Part shown: piece after piece, positions 1 to 8,726 of the stretch
How the letters are laid out: the number at the start of each line of letters is the position of its first letter
How positions within the stretch are numbered: the first letter of the stretch is position 1
DNA from: Moesziomyces globuligerus
Taxonomy: Eukaryota > Basidiomycota > Ustilaginomycetes > Ustilaginales > Ustilaginaceae
Length of the DNA: 64,000 nucleotides
Reading direction: 5' to 3'
Assembly (NCBI GenBank): GCA_030849465.1
Contig: JARVLF010000016.1
Coordinates: 248,001-312,000 of the forward strand
Notes under the pieces: model-generated
Seen by the model: only the letters and a program-made list of their open reading frames with translations
Databases searched by the model: none
What the model was told of the DNA's origin: nothing
Translations under genes and position numbers: made by a program

Positions 1-1
1 G

Positions 2-979
2 CTGGTGGCGTACTTCCGATTCTACTCTCAGCTGAACCCGAAGACCCACGCCATTTCGGTGGCCAGCGGATCACCGATCAAGCGTCGTCAGGGCTCGCAC
101 CCAGGTCATGTGCTGTTCGACTCGGCAGACGAGGACGAGGACGAGTCAGCCGAAGGTGGGGGGCTTCCGGCCGACGATGCGGAGAAGGACGTGTGGGCCG
201 GAGACGAGCTGGTGATCCAGGATCCTTTCATCATCGATCGTAACACGTCGCGGAACATCAAAAGCAAGTCCGTTGAGAGATGGCAGAGCGAGTTGGAGCG
301 CGTCATGCATGTTCTGTCTTCTGATGGGCAAGACACGGCCCGATCCAGAATTAGGATGGACACGGTGACTCTGGTCCTGGATCTCTGCGTTCCGCAGGAC
401 GTCGTCTCTTCTATGGACGCAGATGGCCATGGTTCTCGCGGACGTACGACGCTTCATGGTGTATCCGGATCCGAGGAGCCTTGGAGGCAACAGGAAGAGA
501 CCGAGGCACGAGCGCGACAGATCGCCCGACAGGCGGCGGAGAAGTTGCGCAGCGAGAAGAGGCAGAAGGCAAAACGAGCTCGGCCGGGCGAGGCTCGCAT
601 TCTGCGACAAGAGGCTGCGATGGTGCAGGAAGTCATGGATGGCATGGAGTCCGGTCAGGTGTCAGGCTTGATGAGCGGCAACGAAAGACACGAAAACTGG
701 CGGATGCGGGGCCAGCAAAATGGCGGCGGGCCAGGCCATTCCACGGCCATCCCGTTCACCTTCAGCGTGGCGAGGTCCCTGGAGAAGACCGTGGAACCGG
801 CTGCGATCGGACCCAATCACGGGAGCAATGGTTTGAAGACAAGCAACCACCAGGCGCAAGACCTCTCGCTGAGTCCGACCGAATCTGCTAGCACGAGCAA
901 AACCGATGATACCTCCTCTTCCGAAGATCTCGACCTGGTCGGCTTACGACTGAGAATGGGCGATGGCCTCAACCTTTGA
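2..979 (+). CDS. Cid1-type terminal nucleotidyltransferase, 3' end (5'-truncated)
   Basis: The open frame enters from the left edge and stops at 977-979, so only about the last 325 residues are visible. The first residues (LVAYFRFYSQLNP, then ISVASGSP) and the block LVIQDPFIIDRNTSRNI match the end of the PAP-associated domain of Cid1/TRF-like poly(A)/poly(U) polymerases, where an F-F/Y-x-Y-S segment is followed by a DPF-(I/E)-x-x-x-N signature. These enzymes add A or U to RNA 3' ends in quality control and decay. The catalytic DxD domain would lie outside the window and cannot be checked. The rest is a charged tail with an acidic stretch (DEDEDES), an Arg/Lys/Glu-rich probable helix around codons 160-215 and a Ser-rich end. 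Assignment to this superfamily is fairly firm; which subfamily is unknown. No introns are seen in this part. Confidence 0.7.
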   Translation: MVAYFRFYSQLNPKTHAISVASGSPIKRRQGSHPGHVLFDSADEDEDESAEGGGLPADDAEKDVWAGDELVIQDPFIIDRNTSRNIKSKSVERWQSELERVMHVLSSDGQDTARSRIRMDTVTLVLDLCVPQDVVSSMDADGHGSRGRTTLHGVSGSEEPWRQQEETEARARQIARQAAEKLRSEKRQKAKRARPGEARILRQEAAMVQEVMDGMESGQVSGLMSGNERHENWRMRGQQNGGGPGHSTAIPFTFSVARSLEKTVEPAAIGPNHGSNGLKTSNHQAQDLSLSPTESASTSKTDDTSSSEDLDLVGLRLRMGDGLNL

Positions 980-1401
980 TGTCCACAAGCCTCGTCGGAC
1001 TTCGATCGCTCGAATCGTACACCATCTGACTGGCTTCCACGATATCAGGCGAATGCATGTTTCTCAATGCCAAACGCAGCTCTTCGAGTGATGGCGATGG
1101 TCGTTGGGGTGTCAAGGCTGCAGTGCGGGTGCTGCGAACTCGTGTGGAGGTTTGGCTAGACGAAGCGCGTAAAGTGACAGAACTGGAGTGAGTCGCGTCG
1201 AGCGTCTGCGCGCGTCTGACTAGCGCAACACACTCAGCTAACACGTCCACCGCAAAAATCACACCGTGACAGAACCTACACACCATCCGTTCGCTCTTCT
1301 CCACCCTTCCTTCTGCATCCTCTCCTCCTCCCGAAGCTCGTCCTAGCACCGCTCCCGAATCCACCACACACAGAGTCGAGCGCGGTCACCCTCCTGCGAC
1401 G
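980..1401 (+). promoter_or_regulatory. Intergenic spacer and probable promoter/leader of the RFC gene
   Basis: This 422-bp stretch between the Cid1-like stop and the RFC start holds no convincing coding sequence. Its last 120 bases are pyrimidine-rich (runs of ctctcctcctccc), the usual look of leaders in this genome. No TATA box is evident. Confidence 0.4.
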
Positions 1402-2636
1402 ATGCTCTTCGTGGACAAATACAGGCCAAAGGCCCTTTCGGAGCTCCACTACCACCACGACCTATCTAAGCGACTTTCGTCTTTGGCAGACCATGAAGAC
1501 TTTCCACACACTCTCATGTACGGGCCATCAGGCGCCGGCAAGAAGACACGCATCGCATGCCTCCTCCGTGAGCTCTATGGCTCTGGCACCTACAAAGTAC
1601 GTCGTCCCTCTTTCGTTCGTTTGCATCTGCTTCGCATACTCACACCGCGCTCTGACTTACCTCGTTGGGCCACTCAGCTCAAGATCGATCAGCGCGTCTT
1701 CGTCACACCCTCGAATCGCAAGATCGACGTCAACATCGTCTCTTCCAACTACCACATCGAGCTTACGCCATCAGACGCAGGGATCTACGACCGCCTCGTG
1801 ATTCAGGATATCCTCAAGGAGATCGCACAGACCCAGAACGTCGACCTCAACGCCAAGCACAGGTTCAAGGTGGTCGTGATCAATGAGGCAGACTCGCTCA
1901 GCAGAGATGCGCAGAGTGCACTGCGAAGGACCATGGAGAAGTACATGGCAAACTTGCGGCTGGTGCTGTGCGCAACCAGCACGAGCAAGATCATCGCTCC
2001 CATCCGTTCGCGTTGCTTGTTGCTCCGCGTCGGAGCTCCATCAGACGATGAGGCAAGTACTCCGCTCCCTCGTGCGCCCATCCTTGAGTGCCTTGCGTGT
2101 GAGCGCAAAGACTGACATTCCCGCGCAGTGCTCTCCGCCCACAGATCCGAAACGTCCTCACACATGTTGCAAAGAAGGAACGCTTCACCATCCCGGATGC
2201 GGTGCAGGCGCAGATCTGCGACGACTGCAACGGCAACCTGCGCAAAGCCATGCTCGTACTCGAAGCGCTTCGCATGCAGTCGCCCGACCTGTCTGCTGGT
2301 ATCGGCATCGCCAAACCCGATTGGGAGATCTACATTGCCAAGACTGCCGACCTCATCCTGTCCGACCCTTCGCCACAAAACCTCCTCGCCGTTCGCTCGA
2401 AACTCTACGAGCTGCTCGTCCATGCCATCCCGCCCACGCTCATCCTCAAGCATCTCACAGATAATCTCGTCAAGAAGGTCGACAGCCAGGTCAGACCCGC
2501 CATCGTACAGAAGGCTGCCTTCTACGAACTACGGACGCGCACGGGATCCAAAGTCATCTTCCACCTCGAAGCGTTCGTGGCCGCTGTCATGCACATTCAG
2601 AAGAGCTTCCTCCTCGGCATGAGCTGGGACGACTAA
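1402..2636 (+). CDS. RFC5: Replication factor C small subunit (yeast Rfc5 / human RFC3 type)
   Basis: Clamp-loader AAA+ subunit that helps load PCNA at primer-template junctions and also works in checkpoint clamp loaders. Three exons: 1402-1596, 1678-2052 and 2145-2636, giving 353 aa, close to human RFC3 (356). It starts MLFVDKYRPKALSEL, as in the family. The P-loop is GPSGAGKKTR, with the degenerate GKK typical of this subunit, followed by NEADSLSRDAQSALRRTMEK (the usual DEAD/E box is NEAD here, as expected) and the SRC motif in IRSRCLLLRV. Intron 1 (1597-1677, 81 nt) is GT-AG, a multiple of three and without an in-frame stop. Intron 2 (2053-2144, 92 nt) must use a GC donor (gag|gcaagt) and cag acceptor to keep SDDE-IRNVLTHV in frame; the nearby GT fails in either frame. 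A CTGAC branch site lies at 2111-2115. The gene is convergent with the next one. Confidence 0.93.
2053..2144 (+). other. GC-AG intron in the RFC subunit gene
   Basis: The donor is gag|gcaagtac and the acceptor cccacag|atccg. Codons join as ...S-D-D-E|I-R-N-V-L, matching the family. Using the GT at 2057 instead, with acceptor 2128 or 2144, puts exon 3 out of frame. Confidence 0.8.
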
Positions 2637-2823
2637 GCGCATTCGCACCCGATCGAGCAAGAGGACATCGGACGCGATTGCATTTCTGGGCTCGTAGCAA
2701 TCCATCGAGCTTGTCACGAAAGGTGCTGCGTGTGGATCGTTGCCTTCGCATGCTCTTTTCCGACTGGATCCCACCAACTGAGCGTCTTGTCGCTTTGCGC
2801 AGGCAGGAGGGCGAAGGTTCGTG

Positions 2824-3820
2824 CTACGTCTGCTTCTTAGGCGAGGCCTTGTTGCGGCTGGGCTTGAGCTCCACGTCCCAACGCTTGGACGCCACTTCTC
2901 CGCCTTGAGCGTCCTTCATGAGGTGTCGAAGCTGTCGACACGGTGCGTGCGGGATACGAAGTCGAACGAGATCAGATCAGTACGTTGCGTCTTGTCGATG
3001 CATCGCTTGCATGCACACGCACCTTGACGAGGAGACGCCCTTTGATCCTCCAGGGCGCCAGCGAGGGGCTGGCATCGTACAGCTCGGCCGCCTGTTTTTG
3101 CGCACCCACCGGCAAGAAGGTGCGTCAGTACCAGCGCCTACGATGTACGTCGAGGGAGAGCAACTTACGTGATCGTGGGCGACCTTGAGGATGGCAAAGT
3201 TGAGCTCGTCCCAATGCTCGGCCTGCCAATCCTGTGAACCAAAGAACAGCGCGATTCAGTGCTGTGACCCACCAGGAAAGCCTGTATCGAGCGGATCTGC
3301 TGAAGTCGAGTGCGCTACTTACGCTGGCAAGAGGGGCCTGTTCGGATGTTCGGGGCACCGCGGCGGTCGATGCTTCTTCCTTCTTAGGAGTCTTGGGCGA
3401 GCCCTTAAGCCCGACCCTGGCCTGGCCTCGAGAGGACTTCTTCGGGGTCACGGGCATGAGCATGTCGGGCTCCTCCTTCGGCCTGAAGGTCTCGGTGTGA
3501 CGAGTGTCGTTCTTCTGGTCGAGGACGGTCGAGCGCAGCTCCGACATCGGCTTGGCCGTCTCGCCTCCGTCGATCACCATGGGCATCTTGTTCGCCTCGT
3601 GTTGGCCTTTGGCTGCGCGAATGCGATCCTTGTCCTCGCTGTCGTCCCGCACCGTAGCCGACGGCAAGGCAACTTCAACATCGGAACTCTCGCGAGGGTT
3701 GGAGAGGAGCGTGGTGGGACGTCGCTGTCGCTTGGCCGAGCTTCCGCTCGCCAGAGAGTCGCACCCGCCTTCCATTTCGGTGCGCTTCGGCAGCGCAGGG
3801 CCGCCTTTGAAGACGGCCAT
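2824..3820 (-). CDS. Unrecognised four-exon protein with conserved-looking C-terminal module
   Basis: I do not recognise this family. Reading on the minus strand, exons 3820-3323, 3231-3169, 3091-3023 and 2931-2824 join in phase 0 to give 245 aa, with introns of 91, 77 and 91 nt that all have good donors (gtaagt, gtaagt, gtgcgt) and cag acceptors. The N-terminal two thirds is disordered and basic/acidic, with two Lys-Pro blocks (TPKKSSRGQ, SPKTPKKEE) suggesting a nuclear protein. The last three exons encode a compact, Trp-containing segment: DWQAEHWDELNFAILKVAHD, then AAELYDASPSLAPWRIKGRL, then LRHLMKD and SKRWDVELKP. It ends Lys-rich (KASPKKQT). The ATG at 3820 has A at -3 and G at +4, but it overlaps a strong splice donor, so the true start may lie upstream (see findings). 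Splicing of the 3' half is well supported; function is unknown. Confidence 0.65.
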
Positions 3821-4468
3821 ACTTACAGGAAAAGCGCCTGTAGCTGCGTTCTACGATTACGCAGGGTATCGAGATCGTGCTTGATCGGAGTGCCAAAGAA
3901 AGGGCGATGACAAGCTGCTAGAAGCGGGACGTTGAGGAAGGAGTTGAAGGCTGGTCGCTCCGCACTCAGGTGATAAATCATCTGAAGCTTTCCGACGTGC
4001 GGGTTCTGTACCAAGTGCGGAACGGTTTGCACGCCGTGGTGCGGAATGGACACTCTGTCAACAAGCGGATCCTTTTGTGCACCGAGTCCTGTCCACAAGC
4101 ATTTGCTGCAGATTGAGCTGCGTGCAGACAGTGTGCCGTGTGCGGGCAGTGCGGAAAGGATGCGGAACGTTGGGACTTCCGCATGGCGACGGAAACGTTC
4201 CCACTGCCCGCAGCGTGGATTGCACTCACGCGAACCTTGTGCGAATGCCAGCGCAGCACCGCGCAGCACCGCCCGACCGCCTCAGGGCGGAACCAAGAAG
4301 CAGCCGACGCTTTAAGTTCTGCACCGGACACACACACTCACAGCCTTCATCTGGTCTTGCGTACAGGCGCATTGCAGGGAGGCTTGCAAGGACGAAGCTG
4401 TGATTTCATGCCGGCTGAAGGGCCGAATCTGCATGACGATGTCTCGACGGGCCTGCGAGAGGCAGAGG
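3821..4468. other. Spacer between DBP6 and the unknown gene, with an open frame and a hairpin
   Basis: This 648-bp gap lies between two minus-strand genes. It holds a minus-strand open frame (4269 down to 3823) that ends directly on a donor-like ctgtaagtatg, which could be an extra 5' exon of the downstream gene. It also holds a nested inverted repeat at 4141-4212. Codon third positions in the frame are less C/G-biased than in clear genes here, so it may equally be leader sequence. Confidence 0.4.
4141..4212. repeat. Nested inverted repeat (long hairpin with one bulge)
   Basis: The right arm 4195-4212 (acgttcccactgcccgca) is the exact reverse complement of two left segments, ggaacgt (4164-4170) and tgcgggcagtg (4141-4151), which are separated by a 12-nt insert. 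That makes an 18-bp stem with one bulge around a 24-nt loop. Function is unknown. Confidence 0.7.
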
Positions 4469-7096
4469 CTACTGTTTGGTGTAGAACTGCGCCATTCGGT
4501 CGAGCGCCTGTTCGTACGCCTCGCGGAGCTTACGCAACTCACGCGTCGGCGCGTCCTCTTGTACAAAGTCGACCTCTCCCGACTTGGGCATCGACTTGGG
4601 TTTGACCTTGGCAATGAGAGTTTGACGAGCGATCGCGCGGACCATCTTCTTGAAGTGGCGAGCCTCTTGCTCCTCGACGAGCGTCCAGGCATCGCCGTGC
4701 TTGCCCGCACGCGCCGTTCGCCCAACGCGATGCACGTACTTGGCCGAATCGACGGGTGCATCGTAGGAAATCACATGCTCGACCGAGGGCAGGTCGATAC
4801 CTCGTGAAATCAGGTCGGAGCACACCAAGCTATTCAAGTTCAAAGAACGAGGAGAGAAGGTCAGTAATCAAGCGTTGAGAACATATCCATCCTGCGGAAA
4901 GACTTACAGATCGATGTCGCCGTTTCCAAATTGTGTGAGAATACGTTGGCGATCGGAAGGCTTGAGCTCGGATGAGTAATTCTTTACGACCATAGGACGA
5001 GCGCCGCGTGCGACGAGACCACTCTCCTGTCTGACCTCCTCAAACATCTCGATAAGCTTGACCAAACGCGCCGCGGAATCGACCGACTTGGTGAAGCAGA
5101 GGGCTTTACTGATCCTGCTGCTCCCTTGTTCATCATCCGGACGATGCAAAAGATACAGCAGATGGAACGGCTTGTCCACGGAAGTCGTGACAAGCATGTG
5201 CTCGCGCAGCGTATGCGGCAGTGAGAATCGCTCATGCTGCGGTCTGTCTCCAGCCCGTCCAGTCTCGTCACCCGCAGCCGGGCTATCGTCCTGCACAGTG
5301 ATGTAGTGCGGATTCCTCAGTCCGAGCGCGGCGATCTTGGCCGGGTCGCGCGTCAATGTCGCCGAGAAGAGCAGCTTCTGCACGGATGGTACGGCCTCTT
5401 CCTGCAGCGTCGAGCGAGCCGCGGCTCCAAACCCAGATGCTTCATCAGATAGCAGCTCGTAAGGTGCTTGTGCGGGACCTTGCGCGAATTCGGATCTGCC
5501 CATTTGGGCATTGGAGACGCCCTCGGTAGCGGCTAGGACGTGCCGAAGCCACTCCTGGAAGGATTGGTTGAGCAGCCTATCGGCTTCGTCGATGACCAGA
5601 AAGCGTAGATGGGCGAGCGTGAAGCCTGGTGTCGAGTCCAGGTGGTCGATGAGACGACCGGGCGTCGCGATGAGGATGTCGACCTTGGATTGCCTCTGAG
5701 TGGCGTCAGAGTCATCGTCTGCATCGAGAGCTTCGACGAGCTGGCTCTGCTCGTGCGCGAAGCTGTGATGGCCCGTCGCGGTGGCGATCCTCAGACCCGA
5801 TCCTTTCGCGACCAGCTCCAGCGTGCTCCTCACCTGCGAGACAAGGTCGCGCGTGGGGAGGACGATGAGCGCCCGAAGGCGGACAATCTGACGCGTGCGA
5901 AGCACCTCAACAATGGGAACTGTGTAGGCCAGCGTCTTGCCGCTACCGGTTGGGGCCGAGACACACAGATCGCGCGGAGGCGCAAAGGGCCGGTATAGCG
6001 ACCGGCTCTGTGGCTGCGCCAGCAAGCACGGGATCACAGAGACCTGCACTGCGAACCACTCGCTGACACCGAGAGCCTCGAGGCGCGAACGCACCGTGTC
6101 ACTGAGAGCGACATTGCCGAAGTCGTCGCGAATGGTGCTGTCCTCGCTCGCATCTTGACTAGACGTCGAAGCAGCTTGTTGCGACTTTGTGATCTCCTTA
6201 CTGCCCGATGCCTGCTGTGGGAGAGGTCGGGAAAGGCCCGGGGCCACGACGGTGCGATTGGAGAGGCCCTCGGGCAATCCAAGAGAGTCAATCAACTTGC
6301 GATCAACGGCAGCCTTGACTCCGGCCAAGGGAAAGCGCTCTAAAGCCTTGACTTCCTTCTCCGCGCTGCTTCTGTCTTGCGCTGAATCGTTAGACCTCGC
6401 TTCAGGAGCTTGATCGCTCTGAGGTTCAATGCCTTGCGGAGCTTTGGAGAGAGAGGCCGGCTCCGTGTCAGCATTGGAATCAGAGTCGGAGTCCTGCTCC
6501 GAGTCCGAGTCCGGGTCAGAGTCTGCGCTGGCAGACGACTCCGACTCGGAATCTGCATCCTTCCGCGCCAAGACTGCGCTATTCTTCGTTTTTGACGACT
6601 CCAATCGCTGGAGCTCCTCTTCCTCCGGCAGGTGCGAGACAGTCGAGTTGTCTGCAACAGCCTGGACATGCTGAGCGTCATTCTTTGGCTTCTTGGGTGC
6701 CGCACGGATCCTCGCCTTACGACGCTCCTTCTTGGCACGTAGATACCTCTGCTTGGCCTTGGTCTTGTCCTTGGGACCTGTCCTCGCTTTGTTGACGGAT
6801 TGGCGAAGGAGGGGCGCAGCGTTCAGGCGCGAGGGATGGATATTGAGGGTCGGCTTGACAGCCGGAGCGGCATTCGTTCCAGAAGTAGCAGGCGCCGGAG
6901 CAGATGATTGAAGACTAGCGCTCGAGCTCGACTGAGCCGTTGAGGTCGGAGCATCAGCCCCAAGGGCGAGCTTGCGCTTCTTCAAGATACGCTCGTTGAG
7001 GGCGTCTAGCTTGGCCGAGCCAGCGGACGCTTGCTCGGACGCTGATGGAGAAGAAGACGACGCTCCGAAGGCGTCGAAGCGCTTGACGGAGAACAT
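4469..7096 (-). CDS. DBP6: DEAD-box RNA helicase Dbp6 / DDX51 (60S ribosome biogenesis)
   Basis: Nucleolar ATP-dependent RNA helicase acting in early pre-60S assembly. Exons 7096-4908 and 4829-4469 give 849 aa. The intron 4830-4907 (78 nt) has donor gtaagt, branch ttactgac and acceptor tag, and completes a Leu codon (DIDL|VCSDLISRG). The start at 7096 (MFSVKRFDAF) is preferred over an in-frame ATG 20 codons upstream because the conserved-looking protein begins there. Order: basic disordered N-terminus, an acidic Ser/Asp/Glu tract (DSESESSASADSDPDSDSEQ), then the helicase core with motif I APTGSGKT, Ia PTRDL, Ib TPGRLIDHL, II VIDEADRLL, III SATLTRD and VI HRVGRTARAG. The long spacing between motifs Ib-III and the insertions fit Dbp6/DDX51 rather than other DEAD proteins. 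It is divergent from TFB4. Confidence 0.9.
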
Positions 7097-7448
7097 CTCG
7101 CTAAAGTCCCGTGACCGGATGGGGAGGTGAGCGAGGACGCAAAAGATGGACTTCACAAGGAGAGGGTTCTGGGTGGTGTGGAGAACCCTTCTCCAAGAAA
7201 ACCACCTCCGCCAAAAATTCCGAGACTCTGCCCGGAAGTCGGACTTCGCGCTGGGCCTTGCTGACGGTCAATTTGTCATCCGCCTCAACCTTCTCCACAT
7301 TTCGAGGTTTCAGCGCGGACCCTTCAGCCGGTCTTCAAACGCTCTCGTGCTGCGCGATACGTTGCGCTGCCCACCACACTCCTCACAGCGTTCGTTTTGT
7401 CGTATTCGCTTCCGCCTCTCTGGTCAGCGACTGAAACAGATCGTCAAG
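7097..7448. promoter_or_regulatory. Divergent promoter region of DBP6 and TFB4
   Basis: A 352-bp gap separates the two divergent start codons, so both promoters must lie in or near it. The reading frame of TFB4 stays open upstream to about 7146, but family alignment favours the ATG at 7449. No recognisable regulatory box is seen. Confidence 0.45.
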
Positions 7449-8726
7449 ATGCCATCTGCAACGCCACAGGCCAAGTCAACGGTCGAAGTCGCCAATGCCG
7501 GCTTCTCCCATATCCAATCGACCAAGAGCACTGGAGCACGTGCTTCACCTGACTTCCTGGTGCTGATCCTCGACATCAATCCTCTGGCATGGACGCGGCG
7601 CGCCGAAGCGTTGAGCAAGGGCAAAGAAAAGCTGGCTTCGGCCGACGTGGCGCTGGAGGACGCACTCTCGGCAATCATGATCCTTCTCAATGCGCACATG
7701 GCTATGCAGCACGAGAACGGCCTGGCCATTTACGCTGCCGCAGGCACAGGCACAGCACAACTGCTCTATTCCACCGCCTCGTTCTCGACGAAAGCGACCG
7801 ATGTCGGCTCTGGCAGCAGCGCAATCGCCTCATCGAGCTCGCACAAGCCCGATGCCAACACGTACCAACACTTCAAGCTGGTGGACGATAATCTGGAGCA
7901 GGGTGTGCGAGATACGTGCAAGGCGATGTTTGACCGGGCAAAGCAGGCGCAAGATGCGGCGGAGACGAGTGCAGCCACCGAAGCGGCCAAGCATGCGGCG
8001 CTGGCACGCTCAGTCAATGTGGGCATCGTCTCGGCGCTCTCGCAGGCGCTGTGCCACCTCAACCGGCTAGGGTTGAGCGATGCTGCGGACGTAGCCAACG
8101 CAGGCGGCGGCATCGCAGCCACAGCACAGACGAGGGCGGGCGGTGGAAGCAGAGCTCAGAACGGCGCGGATGCGGGCGGCGGCTCTGGAAGCTTCGGCAG
8201 CTTTAAGACTCGCGTGCTCATCCTGAGCGTGACGCAAGATGCCTCGACACAGTACATCCCCATGATGAACTGCATCTTTGCAGCACAGAAGAAAGGGATC
8301 ACGATCGATGTCTGCAAGCTCTTCGGCAACGATACGGTGTTTCTACAGCAAGCATCTTACCTCACTTCTGGAACGTACTTCCGGCTCGGCGACGAGCAGG
8401 CGGGCGCAGGTGCACAGCAAGAGAGCGCGGCCGACTTGCGCTCGAGCCTGGTACAGACCTTGTTGACTACCTATCTGCCTTCGCGATCGATCCGATCGTC
8501 GATGAATCTGCCGTCGCTGGAAGAGATCGACTTCCGAGCCGCTTGCTTTTGTCACCGAAAGATCGTCGACGTCGGCTACATCTGCAGCGTTTGCCTCAGC
8601 CTGTTCTGCGAACCAAGACCGTTCTGCCTGACGTGCCGATCCAAGTTCCCCACAGACACGCTAGCAAGATACCAGCGCGAACTCGAACTCATCGCCAATG
8701 TCGACGAGACCACGACTCGATCCTGA
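7449..8726 (+). CDS. TFB4: TFIIH core subunit Tfb4 / p34
   Basis: Component of the TFIIH core, working in transcription initiation and nucleotide excision repair with Ssl1/p44. Single exon, 425 aa. The N-terminal half is a vWA-like domain, starting after about 35 residues with PDFLVLILDINPLAWTRR and including SAIMILLNAHMAMQHENGLA, and later RVLILSVTQDASTQYIPMMN and GITIDVCKLFGND. The C-terminus has the zinc-binding motif, residues about 365-400: CFCHRKIVDVGYICSVCLSL, then a further C..PRPFCLTC group. A low-complexity Gly/Ala insert (around AGGGSRAQNGADAGGGSGSF) lengthens it relative to yeast Tfb4 (338 aa). The start is chosen because the vWA strand then lies at the usual distance; upstream in-frame codons are in the divergent promoter. 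Confidence 0.92.
   Translation: MPSATPQAKSTVEVANAGFSHIQSTKSTGARASPDFLVLILDINPLAWTRRAEALSKGKEKLASADVALEDALSAIMILLNAHMAMQHENGLAIYAAAGTGTAQLLYSTASFSTKATDVGSGSSAIASSSSHKPDANTYQHFKLVDDNLEQGVRDTCKAMFDRAKQAQDAAETSAATEAAKHAALARSVNVGIVSALSQALCHLNRLGLSDAADVANAGGGIAATAQTRAGGGSRAQNGADAGGGSGSFGSFKTRVLILSVTQDASTQYIPMMNCIFAAQKKGITIDVCKLFGNDTVFLQQASYLTSGTYFRLGDEQAGAGAQQESAADLRSSLVQTLLTTYLPSRSIRSSMNLPSLEEIDFRAACFCHRKIVDVGYICSVCLSLFCEPRPFCLTCRSKFPTDTLARYQRELELIANVDETTTRS

Noticed and set aside
7146..7448. N-terminal extension of Tfb4 by 101 in-frame codons
   Set aside because: The sequence lies in the divergent promoter with DBP6, starts without conserved residues, and the vWA domain is correctly placed from the ATG at 7449.
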